A DNA stretch of 64,000 bases, taken from Harmothoe impar (Eukaryota > Annelida > Polychaeta > Phyllodocida > Polynoidae). Position numbers and translations under genes: made by a program. The notes under the pieces were generated by a model, which saw nothing but the letters and a program-made list of their open reading frames with translations, was not told where the DNA came from and did no database searches. Below, one piece after another: positions 1-15,100 of this stretch (position 1 is its first letter; every line of letters starts with the position of its first letter). The DNA is taken from assembly GCA_947462335.1 (NCBI GenBank), contig OX381707.1, positions 21,144,404-21,208,403 of the forward strand, in the 5' to 3' direction.

Positions 1-37
1 TTTAAAATATCTTGTCCTTAAAGCGTTAAACACTTAC

Positions 38-154
38 CTGGCGGCCAGGTGATCTGGTTGTTAAAGATCTTGTCCTCAGCCACGTCTGACCGGTTCCAGG
101 TGAGGGCCAGTTTCAGCTGGTCGTAGAGCTGCGTCACGTTGGACGCTCCCTGAC
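38..154 (-). CDS. TRPM exon (LKLALTWNR segment)
   Basis: The acceptor TTTTTTTTCAG lies just above 154 and the donor GTAAGT at 37-32. It encodes GQGASNVTQLYDQLKLALTWN onward to ITWPP. This matches the TRPM ankyrin-like/MHR4 stretch that reads LKLAVAWNRVDIA in vertebrate TRPM2. It enters in phase 1 and ends in phase 1, consistent with the 3132-3198 exon. Confidence 0.9.
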
Positions 155-3100
155 CTGAAAAAAAACAGGCCACATCAAAGATTAGTTTCAACATACCTCA
201 AGTTTTTTGTGATATAATTTTGACATCAAAATCAATATTCATTGAATCTTCTAAGAGTCACATAGTGTTTTAATCTGTGACACCCTTTGTGGTCAGTGCT
301 GGTGAGTCATCAGGGATATTTCAGAATGTAACTTACAAAGACTATTGTTCATCTCCGGCACTTATAAAATGGATATAGGTACGCACTGAAACATATTTCT
401 AACTGAAAATCACCTGGACGTTATGAATAAATAATTCAAAAATAAATTTTAAAAAACAAAAAAAAACGGCTACTTATACGAGATCCTAGTTCGGTGGTTA
501 CGAAAAATGTTAAGATTTCTCTACCTCAGCTCTTACACCAGACCAGTGCTATTTTGCTATTTTGAAACCTGATGGTGCGAGAGAAGAAGCTATATCATGA
601 TGGTACAGTTTAGTCTGTCATAGTCTTGAATTGTTAGAAGTGTGGATGTTACATGCATATAATTCTATCATTAGACACTGGTTGTTGGGAGACTGAAGTA
701 CATAGCCATAGGCAGATATTAGCTCGCCAAAAAGTAAAGCTGGGCCGTCAGGGAATGAGTTCAGCATTTTCCATACATAGACTAAAATAACAGTTCCACC
801 AGAGGGCAGCAGTGTTTGGACAGGGGACCATGAGCATTGTCCAGCTACAACATAGTCACCCTATCTTAAGTTGTGTCTGTATTAAACAACTGAGCTCCCA
901 GCCCTTAAAAGCCCTCTTGTGAATCAAAACTGAACTATATCCAAACGTGCTTTTGGCCTCACTTCAACCATGACGGTCAAGCTTTAATGAGACTATGTAC
1001 ATTGTCCAAGTCTGACACAAAAATGGAGAAAAATGCAAACTTTGCACACAATAGCAGCATTAACCATTTAAGGGCAGCATTGTGCTTTGATGAACTATGC
1101 GCTTTTGTCATCATGGATGATGATGCATGAATGCAGCTCTTGCCAGTAACGCTCCAGTGCTGCATTCATGCATCAAGCCGACCCTACTGGGTTGATGCAC
1201 TCCCGAAGGTTCATACCAATGCAGTCGGCGCTGCATTAGTGCATCATGACGACAAATGAGCATAAACCTTGAGGCATCATGCTGTCCTTAAAGGGCTAAT
1301 CAGTATTACGGGAACGACTGGATTTAATGGACTTCAAACACGTCAGACCGTTTACACTCAAGGAAGAAACTGTTACTATTCAGACGCCAATGCTACTGTG
1401 GAACTCCACAGGAGGACACGGGAACAAGGGTTAAATACTCTTAATAAAACATAAATATCTTGGTAATATTAACCCCCCCCCCTCCCCATCCAAGTACTAC
1501 CGGGTACCTATTCTGACTTAAGTTATAAGTATTTCTATCGATTGACTGCGTTTGATGGTCAGATTAAGCCACTGATTGGATTAAAACTCGTCTGTTGCCA
1601 AGACAAAAGCTTATTGACATATTCTTAATAAATTACCCGGTAACTTTTTAGGATATATACCTGAATATGCTTAAATTGTCGAGACGATAGAAAATTTAAG
1701 TATGAAAAGTGTAGTTCGATGTCTTAACTTGACCTCCAACGCAGTGTGTTACAGTGCTTCTTAGTGTGCGGTATAGGGGTGGGGACTGGCTGACTACTAT
1801 ACTGGGACCTTAGCCTGCCACTGCCCTCACACACTTATCATCGATGTGCAACTCTGAGTAAATCAGAGCGGTATGGGAAGCCCCCATCTGTTAATTTATA
1901 CTAGACAGGCGCTTCATCAAGATCTATTTCTAGTGCTTAAGAGATATGTCAATACCCCCTACTCTGGTCGCTTATACTAGAAGGCCCTTATTCAAAGCCT
2001 GGCATTTAAACCCGACGGTTCAGTACCATAAAGGCTGGCGTTTAAGTCGCGGCATGTATGCCAATCAGAACCACTTTTGATTTGATACCAAACATGCCTA
2101 TATAGGGTGCGCTATATAGGGTGCGGTTTGTACGAGGGTTTTTGAAAGTATGTCAAGTATACTACAGTACTAGAGTAGCTTTAAGCAAACCCCAGATCCG
2201 GCTAATAGGATTCTCTCAAATGAGGGGTGTGGCTTCTCCGAAGGTTTTGCTTATACGCGAGACTTTACAGTATTCTAATATAAAATCCCTCTCAAACTGA
2301 AATGTTAGTCCAATTTGAAGACCTCAACATTTAAGGGAGTGGTCATTGTTAAAAACAGTAGGAAAGTGTGGTGGGTCGGCGGGGGGGGGGGGTGGTGGGT
2401 AGGGGGTCCAAACACTGGCACTGTGCAAATTACTATAGGTCAAAGGGTGGGGCTTGGGGGATTAAATGACCACTCCCTCAGGCAGTGCTTATATTAACCA
2501 TAAGGCACACTATGTGGATAATACCCATCCTTACTGCGAACATGAATGGGCGACTGCATTCCTGATAAATAAATGGTAAGAATAGAGACTTCAATTGCCA
2601 AACACAAAAAAAAGACAACTCTGTTGGGCCACTCCCCAAAAAACTTGATTCTCATCACCAAGACATCACTTGTTTCTAGTTTTTGTTGCCTCCGTTTACA
2701 CAGTTCTTTGATTTGATACCAAATGACCACTTTTTGACATTTTTAATTCTTTTGTTATCAGATAATATAGAAAAAGTAAATCTGCAAATTTACTTTTTTG
2801 AATGTGCGCGAGGATGAAAAATACAAGTGTTTTTTTAGTGGCCTTTGAAAACGAATTTGTTGTAACATTGAATTATGAGACACATACGTACTTCTTATAA
2901 TACTTATATCTAGCAACTTTTATGATGGGTAATATTTCCTTTTTACATGCACATGAAAATGAATTCCTGTTCAATATCACTAACCTGTATGGTTAATAAA
3001 CTGTACACTGACGATTTAAATCATGTTAGTGGAGGGATCCAACAACGTTTAAAACACATAAAATGTCGAACTAAAACATACAGCTTTCTTGCTACCTTAT

Positions 3101-6100
3101 ATTTAATAAAATATGATCAATTAAATCTCACCTTTGAGGAGGGCGGATAGAATGGCAAGATCGAGGTCCTCGTGTTTATTCATGTCAAATACTGTTATCT
3201 AAAAGAATATTAAACAGTTTTATTAATTTATTATTTACTTAATATACTAGGATTCAAAGTTTAAGGATTAAGGAAATGCACACCATAGGTGTGGTGGCCG
3301 GCTTCCACCTATGATTCTGGATTGTGGATTGATGTACTAAAACTAATTTATTATGATCAGATATCCGATATGAGTGGTAATAGTGACTGAGATACTAAAA
3401 TGAATCATTACTTTGGTTTAATTCTATGAAAAATATACTAAACTGTATGATTGTCATGATGCATGAATGCAGAACTGACTAATGCACTAGAAATGACTTT
3501 GTACATAACTAGTTTTGATCAGATATCTGTGTTAAAGTTACCGGGATTATAAATCAATCATTTCTTTTGAATTCAGTATCAAAATGCATGATCGTCATGA
3601 TGCATAAATGATAATACTAGGAAAAATCTAGCGTGTGATTGTTGATCACAAAAGACTCAGGGTATGGGTTCTCTATTGTAGTTATGCAGTATGTATTATA
3701 GAATTAGTTGAATCATTTTTTTAAATTAAAGTCTTGTATCATACAATGAATTTTCTTTGCTAAAATAAGAGAAGCAACAGTAGATTTGAAACAACAAGTT
3801 TTATTGCTTTTTGTGCAGTACGTTGATTACTGAACGTCTGTAGGTCAACAAATTTTTTGGGCAATAAAAATAACATATATAATATTGTAGTAGGTCGATA
3901 TGATGTGTACTTTCATGCATACACTAAATGAAATAGACCTTTTTTGCAATCATGCATATATTAATTCTTCAATTCTACCACACAGGCATAGGTAGAAAGG
4001 AAATGTTTATGGTTTCAAATAAAAGGGGATTTTCTACTTATTTGTTTCCCCGTGTAGAGAAAAATAATACTCATATCCTATTCTTTTTGTATCACTTCTT
4101 GAACACAACATATCAAGTAGAAGTGGGCCAACATGAAAATGCAATTTTTCTCGTATTTATGTCGTGATAAAAATATTTGTGACAATATTTTTTTGGAACA
4201 ACATAGCTTGTTTTTCCTTGTTTGACACAAAAACAAGTCAGTTATCCTTTTTCTTATACCTTACTTTAAGTAGAAACAAGGAAGAGATCTGTAGCACCGA
4301 TATCAATAGGTTGATTTACCTTGAACTATGATAAAAATTTGTATTCTGTTGAACATGAGCCTATGATACAAAATTCTCAGGAAGCCTTATTATTATTTGT
4401 ACGGATACATTTTTATCACTAGGTATAGTGATAGCCCTAACCCAAGCACCATTCCTGGTATTCTTTACTTTCCCCACATCTATTTCTTCGTCCGCGGCAA
4501 ACACACCCCATTCACACTGTAGCTGGGTTAATTTACAACCAGGTAATTGGTCAGTCATCAATTTACAAGCTGCATGTACAGAAGGCAGCCACTATATGCC
4601 GCAATGCCAGTGCATATACACCTTATCTTCGAAAAGATGATAAAGTATTCATATAAACTTAGTTACAATTGGAAAGAAAAATAGAGCATATTCTCCTAAT
4701 TACATAGGATTGTATAGGATAAAAAAAATTATCTCGTCTTCAATATCAACACTGGAATTGTTCTTCTTCATCTGAATTGTCAATGTATCGAGTGATTATA
4801 CCGAAACACAAAGGCAACTTATCATCGCATGTAAAAAGGACCCTTTAATTTCTACCTGATATTTGCCATGCAAACACTTCTTGCATCTTACACGCACTGA
4901 AAATGTCAACGCGAGTCAATACAAGGCCTCTCAATTGGCCACTCCATTCTAGTTTTCCTGCATGGCAACTTAACCCTTCAAGGACGGCATGCCGCTAAAA
5001 AGTGACATTTGTCATCATGATGCACAGATGTAGCCCTGGCAAGTGAGTATACTCCTAAAAGGGTTGCAATGATGTGTCAATACAACGCTAGCGAATTACT
5101 CGTTAGCCCTGCATTAGTTGAACATGAAACCTTGCGGCATCATGCTGCCCTTGAAGGGTTAAAACGCTCAGAGTTAGCAGTGTTAAAGCACCATAACTGT
5201 CCACTGCCATTCTACTGAAGAAATGAAAAAATGCAAACATCTTTATCCTTTACCTATATCATATCATATACACAGAAAGAAAAAAATCATCACAGAAACT
5301 GCAATCAGGAACTTAAATAATAATCCACTAAGTGCACTATTTGTAGCTAGAAATAAAATAATAAAAGAAGTCCAGTCTGTTTTTATCATATCACTACTGG
5401 GCTCCCCTTATTGCTCTGTCACTCTCTACCTCTATTTCTGGGGACATTTCACCAGTACACTAACATAAGATTACTAGGTGAACACTTCTGTTCCCCTTCA
5501 TTCCTCTTCAACAGAAGCATTACTGCTCTATGACGGCGGCGAGCTGAGGTCACTCATGTCTTGCAGATGGTCCCGGTTTAGTTCACAGTACTCCCTATGA
5601 TGCTGCGCTCTACTCTGTTGAAAATTATTTTTAAAGATGAGACACTAATTCAACTACTCCTGCTATTGAACATTTTTACCAGCTTACAATAGAATAATGT
5701 AATGTATGTAATTAATATCCCAGTGTAGTGTGTTTTACTTTGCATGTGAAGTGTACCTTTTGGTGCCTGTAAGGGTCAGGCTGTCAAGCAATATTCAACA
5801 TATGAGTATTTACAAATATCATAAATGATATACGAAGGGAAGGAAAAATACCTCATGATGTGCCACTGACTGGGGGTCACCCCCTCCCGCCGCCCATGCT
5901 TCGTGTAGCGCTGCCCTTTGCTGTAAGAAAAAGAATTAAATTTTCTTCAAAAGAAAAAAATTTTGAAGTTATGTCCAAACTTACATTACCATGGAATCCT
6001 CTGCTGTGTTGACAGGGAAAGATATGTTATATTTGAAGTATTTACGAACTAAAGAACATTCATTGCTGAGTGAGGCAAGATATGTGGAATTTGTTGGGAG

Positions 6101-9100
6101 GGTGTCTGTATAAAGGAAGCGCGGAAAGGAGGTGGGACAACACCCCTGGTATGGGAGGAGACCGGCATGACACCCTGTACTGCCCAGCAGGGGCGTAAGG
6201 ATGTGGGGTACCGCCCTGCGAGGAGAGGAGAGTGGCCCCACAGCCTATACTGGATGGCAGGGGTGCAATTTTGGGCAGTCTCATGATATTTTTACGATAT
6301 TTTCACATTTTTCCCATAAAATTCCTGATAAATGTTGAAGATTTACATCCCTGTTTTAAATTACCCAGTGTCTAATGAATCACCATGTTGAATTACTGGC
6401 ATATGGCTAAAATTTTTGGAGTGTACCCCTCATTATGTGAATAAATTGCTGGTCCAGGTGTAAATAAATTTTACGAGTACAAAAAAAATATACTCACACT
6501 GTGGAATTCCACCAGCTTCGCATAGTGGTTCGTAATCTGTTTCATACGCCATTTCTGCAATGAAACAGAGATACAATAACTGAAAATTCTAACAATAACT
6601 CTGTTTTTCGGAATATTAAAACATGAAGTGCTGATGTTGTGAATAATATACACCCATGTAGGGGCGGAACTTGAGTATTCTCAACACCATGTAGGGCCTG
6701 ATTTATATTGCAGCCATGTTTGGACATTTGATATAAATTACAGTGGACTGGTATTTTTTTGCTCTCAGGATGTCATTTACGTGTATTGGGACTGAGGAAG
6801 TAGAATTTGACAACTTTCAATGATACAGACATTGGAAAATGGATTGAAAATCATGTTCAAGTAATACACAGTGCATTATACCTTGCAAGCTTCAGCCCAC
6901 TGATAACCGAACTGGATAAAATCCACTCGCATACCCCTTCAGTGCTGTTGTAGCTAGGCATTAAAATTTTTATTCATCCCTCAACATCAGTGGGTGACAA
7001 TTTGGTAATAAGCTGTCAACTTATTAAAAACATTATCAGTATGACAGCAACTGTTGATTCTCACCTGTTTTTCCTCCTGTGATAGGCCTGCCCACATTTC
7101 ATCGGAGACAGTCTCCTGGGGAGCAGCTGATTCTGGTTCGGGCGTTGTAGGGCGGCTATCCATGTTGAATCTATGTGAAATATATACCGGATAACGATTA
7201 AGAACAAGTATGCTGCCGCATGCCTTTGTATGGGCTGCATCTAAATTGCAGAAATGTAAATTTTGTTCTTTGTCTAAACTTCATAAAAAGTGATCATTTG
7301 TGTTTGAAAAATGCATCACCCCAATATCCCATCACTTTAGAGAGTTAAATGTCAAATAAAAGCGTGGCTCCCCCAATGTATCGACCACTAGTAGGCCTAC
7401 TACATGTATAACTTGTATTGTAGGGAGTGAGAATAACAACGGGGGGTGGTTGGTGCATTTTTTTGCGTGACCGCCCCCCCCCGCCCAAAAGGGGGGAAAA
7501 ATAAGTGTTGTTGATGAATAATGATTAAGTAAATCACTAGTTTTTAACAGTAGCTGTTTATGGCGAGGGTGGGACTGCCTGTTATTCCATCTTACATCAC
7601 TTATAAGGAGTAGATGGTCTACAACGGGAACGTTACATATTCAATCCATGCACGGCCCCATCTTCTTCATTTACCACATACTTTTCCAGTGCTCCTCATT
7701 TATAATTTAATATATCAATTGCCGGGGCGGGGGGGGGGGGGGGGGGTTGTCATTTCGTGTTGAGGGGGGGACATTTTTAAAGCCCCCCCCCACCTCGAGA
7801 GTGTCCCCCTCATGAAATGGTGGAGAAAGATGCCCCCCCCCTATTTGAAAAAAATCGATATGTTGTCCAAAACCCCTATTGTCGCCCACTTAGCGAAGCG
7901 GTATACATTGTTTGGTTTCTTCGTTTTGGCAATGTTTACTTATTTGTGGGAGGATATTCTGTTCATACACCGTGAAAATGCAGCTACAATACACGTTATG
8001 TCACATTGTAGAAGGACATACTAATAGCGTACAATGAAATAAGGCAAAAAGTGTGCTGAGATATTTTGTGTTCTGGTTGAATGATGTACCGGTACGTCCG
8101 TGTTGCGATGACTCGACACCGATCGGTGCAGTCTTTACATATTATATTTATCATGTTTTGGATACAAACTGTGCACACTGATAAAGCGTATACTTCACTT
8201 ACTGTTTCTGTAACGTCCTGTACACGAGATGAAGGTAAACATGCGTGAATATTCGCAGAGATGTGGTTTATCTGTGGCCGAGCTGGAATGGCGTGTTCCG
8301 GAAGTGTATCTGCTGTCGCGCATGCGCAGATGTTTCGTTCTGCGTCTGTCGATTTTGTCCACATCGTACGGCTGGCTGGTTTGCCGCGCAGAAGTTGAGC
8401 AGTTTTGGTCTGACGAAAAGCGTCTCACCCACGTTTTTTTTTTTTCTCCCATAGGTTTAACACTAAATGCCGAAATCGACAAAATGTCTACACCAATAGA
8501 GTAAAGGGCCCTATTATCGGCAGTTTAAGATGAAACTTCAAATCAGAAGTTAATTTTTTCATATATACATTCTTAAATACCCTGTGTATAGAGAATGTTC
8601 ATTTTCGCCACTTTTTGACTGCATTGCCATACTTTACTATATTTTCTAAGGGGGCTATAATCAATTTTTATGAGCTATTTTAGGCTTCTATTATCGGCAC
8701 CTAGCTTCTATTATCGGCACCTATACCCCAATAGCTAAGAAATAAGCCATATTACATATTTGGCTATTAATATCAATGTGAACTGTTTATGTTGGAAAGA
8801 ATACTTGTTTAGTCACAATTTTCAGTATCCCTAAAAACGATTAGGCCCATACCATATGACTTAAATATAAATGTCAAATCAGGTTAAAAAATATATAATG
8901 AGAATATCTATTGTATAGCCTTTATGAGAGACAGAAAAATAATATATTTTGACAAAAATAAATGCTCCCTCCAATAAATCAAGGCATTATCAAATAATTC
9001 ATAGGGAGCCTTGTAGACATTTTTTTTTTACATAATACATAATAAAATATGTTTTTCAATTAGTTGCAATGCTATGGGAGGCCATTTTCTCTCTATGTGA

Positions 9101-12100
9101 CGATAATAGGAGACATAAGCTTATTTTGGAATGTATTATCGGCACCCCTGCTATTTAATAAGATGGTACCGATAGAATACATTTAAGACCTCAGGCTATG
9201 GAATTAGGGTGTGTCTAAATGATTTGTGACATTTTTACGTTACATATTTGTATATTTATGCACTAAACAGTTCTAACAAAAAATTCATGTTTTTAATTGA
9301 CCTGATAAGGTCAGCATCAAGGTCAATACATGATTGATCTAGATTTTTTCAAATAGAGATAAACCAACCTAAATTTTGGTGAAGTATGAAATGGCTTGCC
9401 ATAATTGTCGGGCATACTCTCAGGTACAATTTGGTGTCCAGTACATATTGAAAAAATAATTATTCACTGGGTTATGGCTTGAATGGTGTCAAATATGACG
9501 ATAATAGGACCCTGCCGATGATAGGTACCACTACTCTACTGTGATGTTTGTCTACATTCCCGAAAAAGTGCTCTATTTTGGACACCGCTACTTTAAGCAG
9601 GAATTTCAGCATGAACCAATGGATCGATTTGAATGGTTTTTGCACCATTGTGACGAGAAACACTTCAATATCAAGTATGCAAGACGGGATTAGTGAACTT
9701 TGTTTAATTGTATCAGAATTAAGGCTATACATTTTTTGGCCGAACTCGGCGAAAAGCGTCTCACTGAGCCGTCGCATAAGACTCTGGGAGCAGTAGCTCC
9801 CTGAGTCAATTACTTCATGAATAACCGACCTAAGATTAACATTGGAAATTAAGACACAAATAAGCACACAATTTTTTTCAGATTGAATTTTTTCTTTTAC
9901 TTCATTTTCTGTTTAGATCATTGAGGCAGATAAATTGTTATCATTCTTTTTCACAAGTGGTGTGTTTATTATCTTTGATTGAAATTCATAATAGTCATCA
10001 TCTTCTTCATCCTGAAGTTGCTTCTTTCGTCACTGCTTATCATTAGCTGACAACCTCGCTATTCATCTGTATTCGAACGCATCTTAGCAGCATGACCCTA
10101 GAAAAATAACATGGAATTTATTAATTCATGTATCATTGTTTAACAGTAAAATATCTTATTACTTTTAGTGATTTGTTTATACAAGCAATACTTATTTGTT
10201 AAGATAATTTTTTTCAAACAGAAATAACCGACTGTCTACTATATTTAATCTCAATATAGGATTGTACTGAATAAAAGTTAGTGTCCAATTGGAAGGCCAT
10301 TTAGAAATTATTGTCTTTTCAAGATCATATGGAACTGTATGAATTGTAAAATTATTCTTACCAAAATTGGTATATAGTAGAACATTAGTCCTGTATCTGA
10401 CATATAGAAGGAGGTTGAATTTTGTGAGCTCCTCATCCTTAAATCGCCTATAACATATAATAGAAAAAAAGGCTTAAAGTAGGTGACATTTATGTTCACA
10501 CCTGAACAGTCAATATGTGATTATGATCCTTAAACATTAAAGCTTGACCATCATGGTTGAATTCAGGCCAAAAGAGGGCTCTTGTAAATGAATGCAGATG
10601 TAATGTGTGATAGATCCATCACACAGTATTTTGCTACAAAGCAGGTAAGACTGAAAAAAAGATCAAGTTAGTAAGCTCATACCATCATACTCATAGACAA
10701 CGGAATTGCAGTAGCCATGCGAGAGGGTGTGTTGTCCTCTTTCTATAGAAGGTGTCATCAAGAACAAGTCAGTATGCTCATACTCATACTGATAGAAAAC
10801 AGAATTGCAGGACCAAAGTGAAAGGGGGAGTTCTCCTCTCAATAGAAATTGTCATCAAGACAACTCCAGGTAAGACAAATGAATTCAAATGTAATGTGTG
10901 ATAGATTTATAATTCTTTATGGTTAAGAAGCTTATACCATCATACTGATAGAAAACGGAATTGCAGGACCAAAGTGAAAGGGCGAGTTCTCCTCTCAATA
11001 GAAATTGTCATCAAGACAACTCCAGGTAAGACAAATGAATAAAACAATCAAACAAGATTCTAAACTGCAATACAAAACATAAGCGCAAGGTATTCTCCAT
11101 ATATTCTCAAATGTCCTAACATTTAATAGAAAGGAAATTCAATGTGATTTTAGTCAAAGAAACATAATAGTGACAATGTTCAAAGTATGAACAAATGTTA
11201 CCTACTATTTCAATCTCACATGTCGTCTTTTTGCACTTTCAACGGAGGTTCTTCTCATATCTGTACCAATTAAAAAGGGTATGTTTAGTGATATTCAATA
11301 GTAACCAAATATTCATCATACACTAATTTGAGAAGTAAAAAATATACATATTAAAAATTTAGTTCATCAATATATCAATAATATCATAATGAAATAGTAA
11401 TACTTACCAACAATCAAATCGAGTATCCATGATGATAAAATTTTATGAAATTAGATTACTGAACTTCTTATAATGCATTACATTTATATACCATAAAACA
11501 TTATGTGTAAGCTTAGACTTTGGCCCTTATATTGGTATAACAAATATTTCAGAGAAAATAAATCATATAACAAAATATTTATTCTTTCTTCAAACCATCA
11601 AGAACTTCAAAGAACAACAACTTCATTGAGGCAAAAAATAACAAACAAATGACCTAATGAACAGCGTCCTCAAGGAAAAACTTGATCCATGAACAAATTC
11701 ATCCATCAAAAATTTCAACAACAAAAAACAGTTTCATAGTACAAAGAAAGCAAATTCCTGAAGGGAACAAGTGCACTATGATAAGGTATATAGGGTATAT
11801 ATATCAAATTAAACATTAGCGTGGTTAATGCTAATACCCTTTGATAATCAACAAATATAACAACTTCATAATCAGTTCCATAAGGGAAAAACTTCATGAT
11901 GAGTTCCATGCGGGAACGACTTCATGATGAGTTCCATAAGGGAACAACTTCATGATGAGTTCCATAAGGGAACAACTGGTAGGAGCAATCTGTGGATAAT
12001 CCTAATACCCTTTCATAACAATCAAAATATAAGAACTTCATAATCAGTTGCATAAGGGAACAACTTCATGATGAGTTCCATAAGGGAACAAATTCATCAT

Positions 12101-15100
12101 AATGACTTCCTTAAGGGAAGAAGTTTGTAATCAGTTTCTGAACGGAACAAAGTCATGTCGGAACTCCTTATGAATAATAAGTTCTATGAAGAACAACTTC
12201 TATGAAGAACAAGTCCATCATGGAATAACTTGATAGACCAACTACGTCCGTCTATTGCATCCTGAATGCATATCGAATGCTGAAAAGAATAATTGAACAT
12301 TGAGTTGCAAAGATTACATAAATGGATTGTGATATCTGAAAATAGGAGAAATTTGTAATCAAAATATTGTAGGTTGAGTTTGATGTCTGTGCCGTCCCCA
12401 GGTGAGTTTGAAAGTGAGTTTGAAAGTGAGTTTGAAAGTGAGTTTGAAAGTGAGTTTGAAAGTGAGTTTGAAAGTGAGTTTGAAAGTGAGTTTGAAAGTG
12501 AGTTTGAAAGTGAGTTTGAAAGTGAGTTTGAAAGTGAGTTTGAAAGTGAGTTTGAAAGTGAGTTTGAAAGTGAGTTTGAAAGTGAGTTTGAAAGTGAGTT
12601 TGAAAGTGAGTTTGAAAGTGAGTTTGAAAGTGAGTTTGAAAGTGAGTTTGAAAGTGAGTTTGAAAGTGAGTTTGAAAGTGAGTTTGAAAGTGAGTTTGAA
12701 GTTGCGTTTGAAGTTGCGTTTGAAGTTGCGTTTGAAGTTGCGTTTGAAGTTGCGTTTGAAGTTGCGTTTGAAGTTGCGTTTGAAGTTGCGTTTGAAGTTG
12801 CGTTTCAACTTTGGTTTGAAGTTGAAATTAGTTAAGTTGAAATTAAAGTTTAATTTATATTAAATTGAAATTGCGTTTCAAATTTGGTTTGAATTTGAAA
12901 TAAGTTAAGTTGCAATTAAAGTTTAATTTACATTAAATTGGAGTTCAAATTAAGGTTGAAAGACAGAATATGAGTTACAATAATTATAAACTTTCTACCT
13001 TAAAGAACATTCTTCTCCTCCATGGAAACTACCCTGTCGTTTATGTCCATGCACATTCTAATGCCTTTTGGGAGGGAGGACTGTATCTCGAACAGTCTCA
13101 AACCCTCGAAACCAAAGGTTTGTCGGAACATCTCCTCCGGCACTGATCCGTCCCAGCTGTCTTGACCGTCTACTACGGTGAGATGAAACGATCCATCTTC
13201 CGATTCACATCCTTCTATGTTCCCTACTATAACTGCAGGCAGGATATCTCCTAGCTACAAATGATGATTTTCATGCCAATTCATTACTGGTAACAAAGAT
13301 AAGTAAAAATAGATTAGAATTCGGTATCTTAATAATTATTGAAATTAGATCTGGCTTATCAAAAAATATATAGTTATATTCAATGTACATCGAACCTTAT
13401 ATAATACTGATATATATGTTACTGACCGTCACTTCGTCTTGGAAGTTTGCATTCAGACATATTTGCCTGTGAAAATTTGAGCGTTTTCCTATCAGATCAT
13501 GAAGCGTGATCTCCTGATTGCGTTGGAACGGCATACTGGAACACTTCCTCCACATGCTCAAATACATCCTTTCCTTGCCATCATCAAGGTACAATTCTGT
13601 CACCATGGAGATGACTCCACGCGCCTCGCTTTGACGTTCCTCCTTGATCTATAATAAATTATAAACTCCTCATGAAATCTAATAATCATATACGTATTTC
13701 ATTATAGGCAGAGCTGCCAACTGCAAACCCTAAATTAATCTGTCTTTTTGAAGACACAAAAGTGCTAGTTTCGTAGTTGAACGCTGTACAATTTGTAATT
13801 GAACTCATAATGTTAATTTTGTCATAATTCGTATCTTAAGCAAGGCTATTAGTATTTTCATAAAGTTACAAAAGTGTTATTCTGTAAATAATGTGAAAAA
13901 CTTACTTTAGCAATGCGTGCCTTTAGCACCGACCCTCGTACAAAGTCCTTTTTCGCCTTCATCTGTTTGAACGTCATGTTGGGGTAGTATGCAGTCCCAT
14001 ACATATCATTCGAATCCACGGTCACAGAATCAGGAATATTGATGTTGATGTTGCTGAAATATGATATGATGGTATAAAGATTAGTTTCATATCTATTTCA
14101 TTGGTCATAGGTTTTTATTATCATTATTTAAAAAGTGAACTTAATAAGCATTGCCAGGGACTCCGTTGCCATCCAATAATGTGAATCACTTACTAAATTG
14201 ATACCAAAAACTACTATAATGTATATTAGTCCATTTATTTATTCATTATGCTATAAAATGCTATGACGCATATGAATATACTCACAAGTTCACTGTTGTC
14301 TTGCGGTGAATTATTATTTTCATCATACGAAACCCGTAATTAGAGATCCTGATGCATTGGCCCTCTTCAAATCGGATGTTTACGTAAATGCATGCTCGGA
14401 TACATCCTGAAATACAGACATTATTATCATTCACAGAATCAACACAAATTAGAGCCTGCTCCCTTTATCCCAGGATGGGGATTCATTCTCTTTTATGAGT
14501 AAAACAGATATGGTATACATCACGACATATTAAATCAAATATTTGTATAAAAATGAATGCATTGTAAAACAAAACACATGGAAAAAAAAATTCTAATACC
14601 TGACATGTCAGCCAAAACAGCTAGGCGCCTATTTCGTAATTTCGGCAGCAGACTGTTAGGTAGATTGACGTCGGACAAATCAACATCTTCGTCATCATAT
14701 GCGCCGGTCCCATTGATGTCGTCTACACTCATGGGACTGATCTTCATTATCTTGACATGTAAAGGTGTCTCAAAACATGACCCCTCCTTCTTGCTTTTGG
14801 TTTTCTTGATGGTTTCACGTGAGGCCAGAGGTGAGGTTCTAGATTTCGTCCTATTCCTCACAGGACCAGGAGCATTGTCTGAAAATAGTAATGATAGAAA
14901 AGGGAATTAATTAATGATAATTATCAAAATAATTCAATATACAATTGTCACAATGTGAGGGTCAAATCCTACAGTATACCACTAACACAAAATACTAAAC
15001 ATTGGTGAACAAGTTCCCCTGAAAACACTCAGGTAAACAATCCCACAATTCTGTGAATCAAAAGGTTATTTGAACTACATTGGGGGAACTACTTTTTGAA

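Noticed and set aside
8195..8504. Opposing 91- and 95-codon frames
   Set aside because: They lie in a CpG-rich promoter-like island; both are chance frames and one begins without ATG.
12402..12700. CRISPR-like array
   Set aside because: Units are contiguous 12-mers without spacers, in an intron-rich animal genome.
12359..12863. Long repetitive reading frames on both strands (ESEF, SLKV, FKLT repeats)
   Set aside because: They follow only from a 12-bp repeat whose period is divisible by three.
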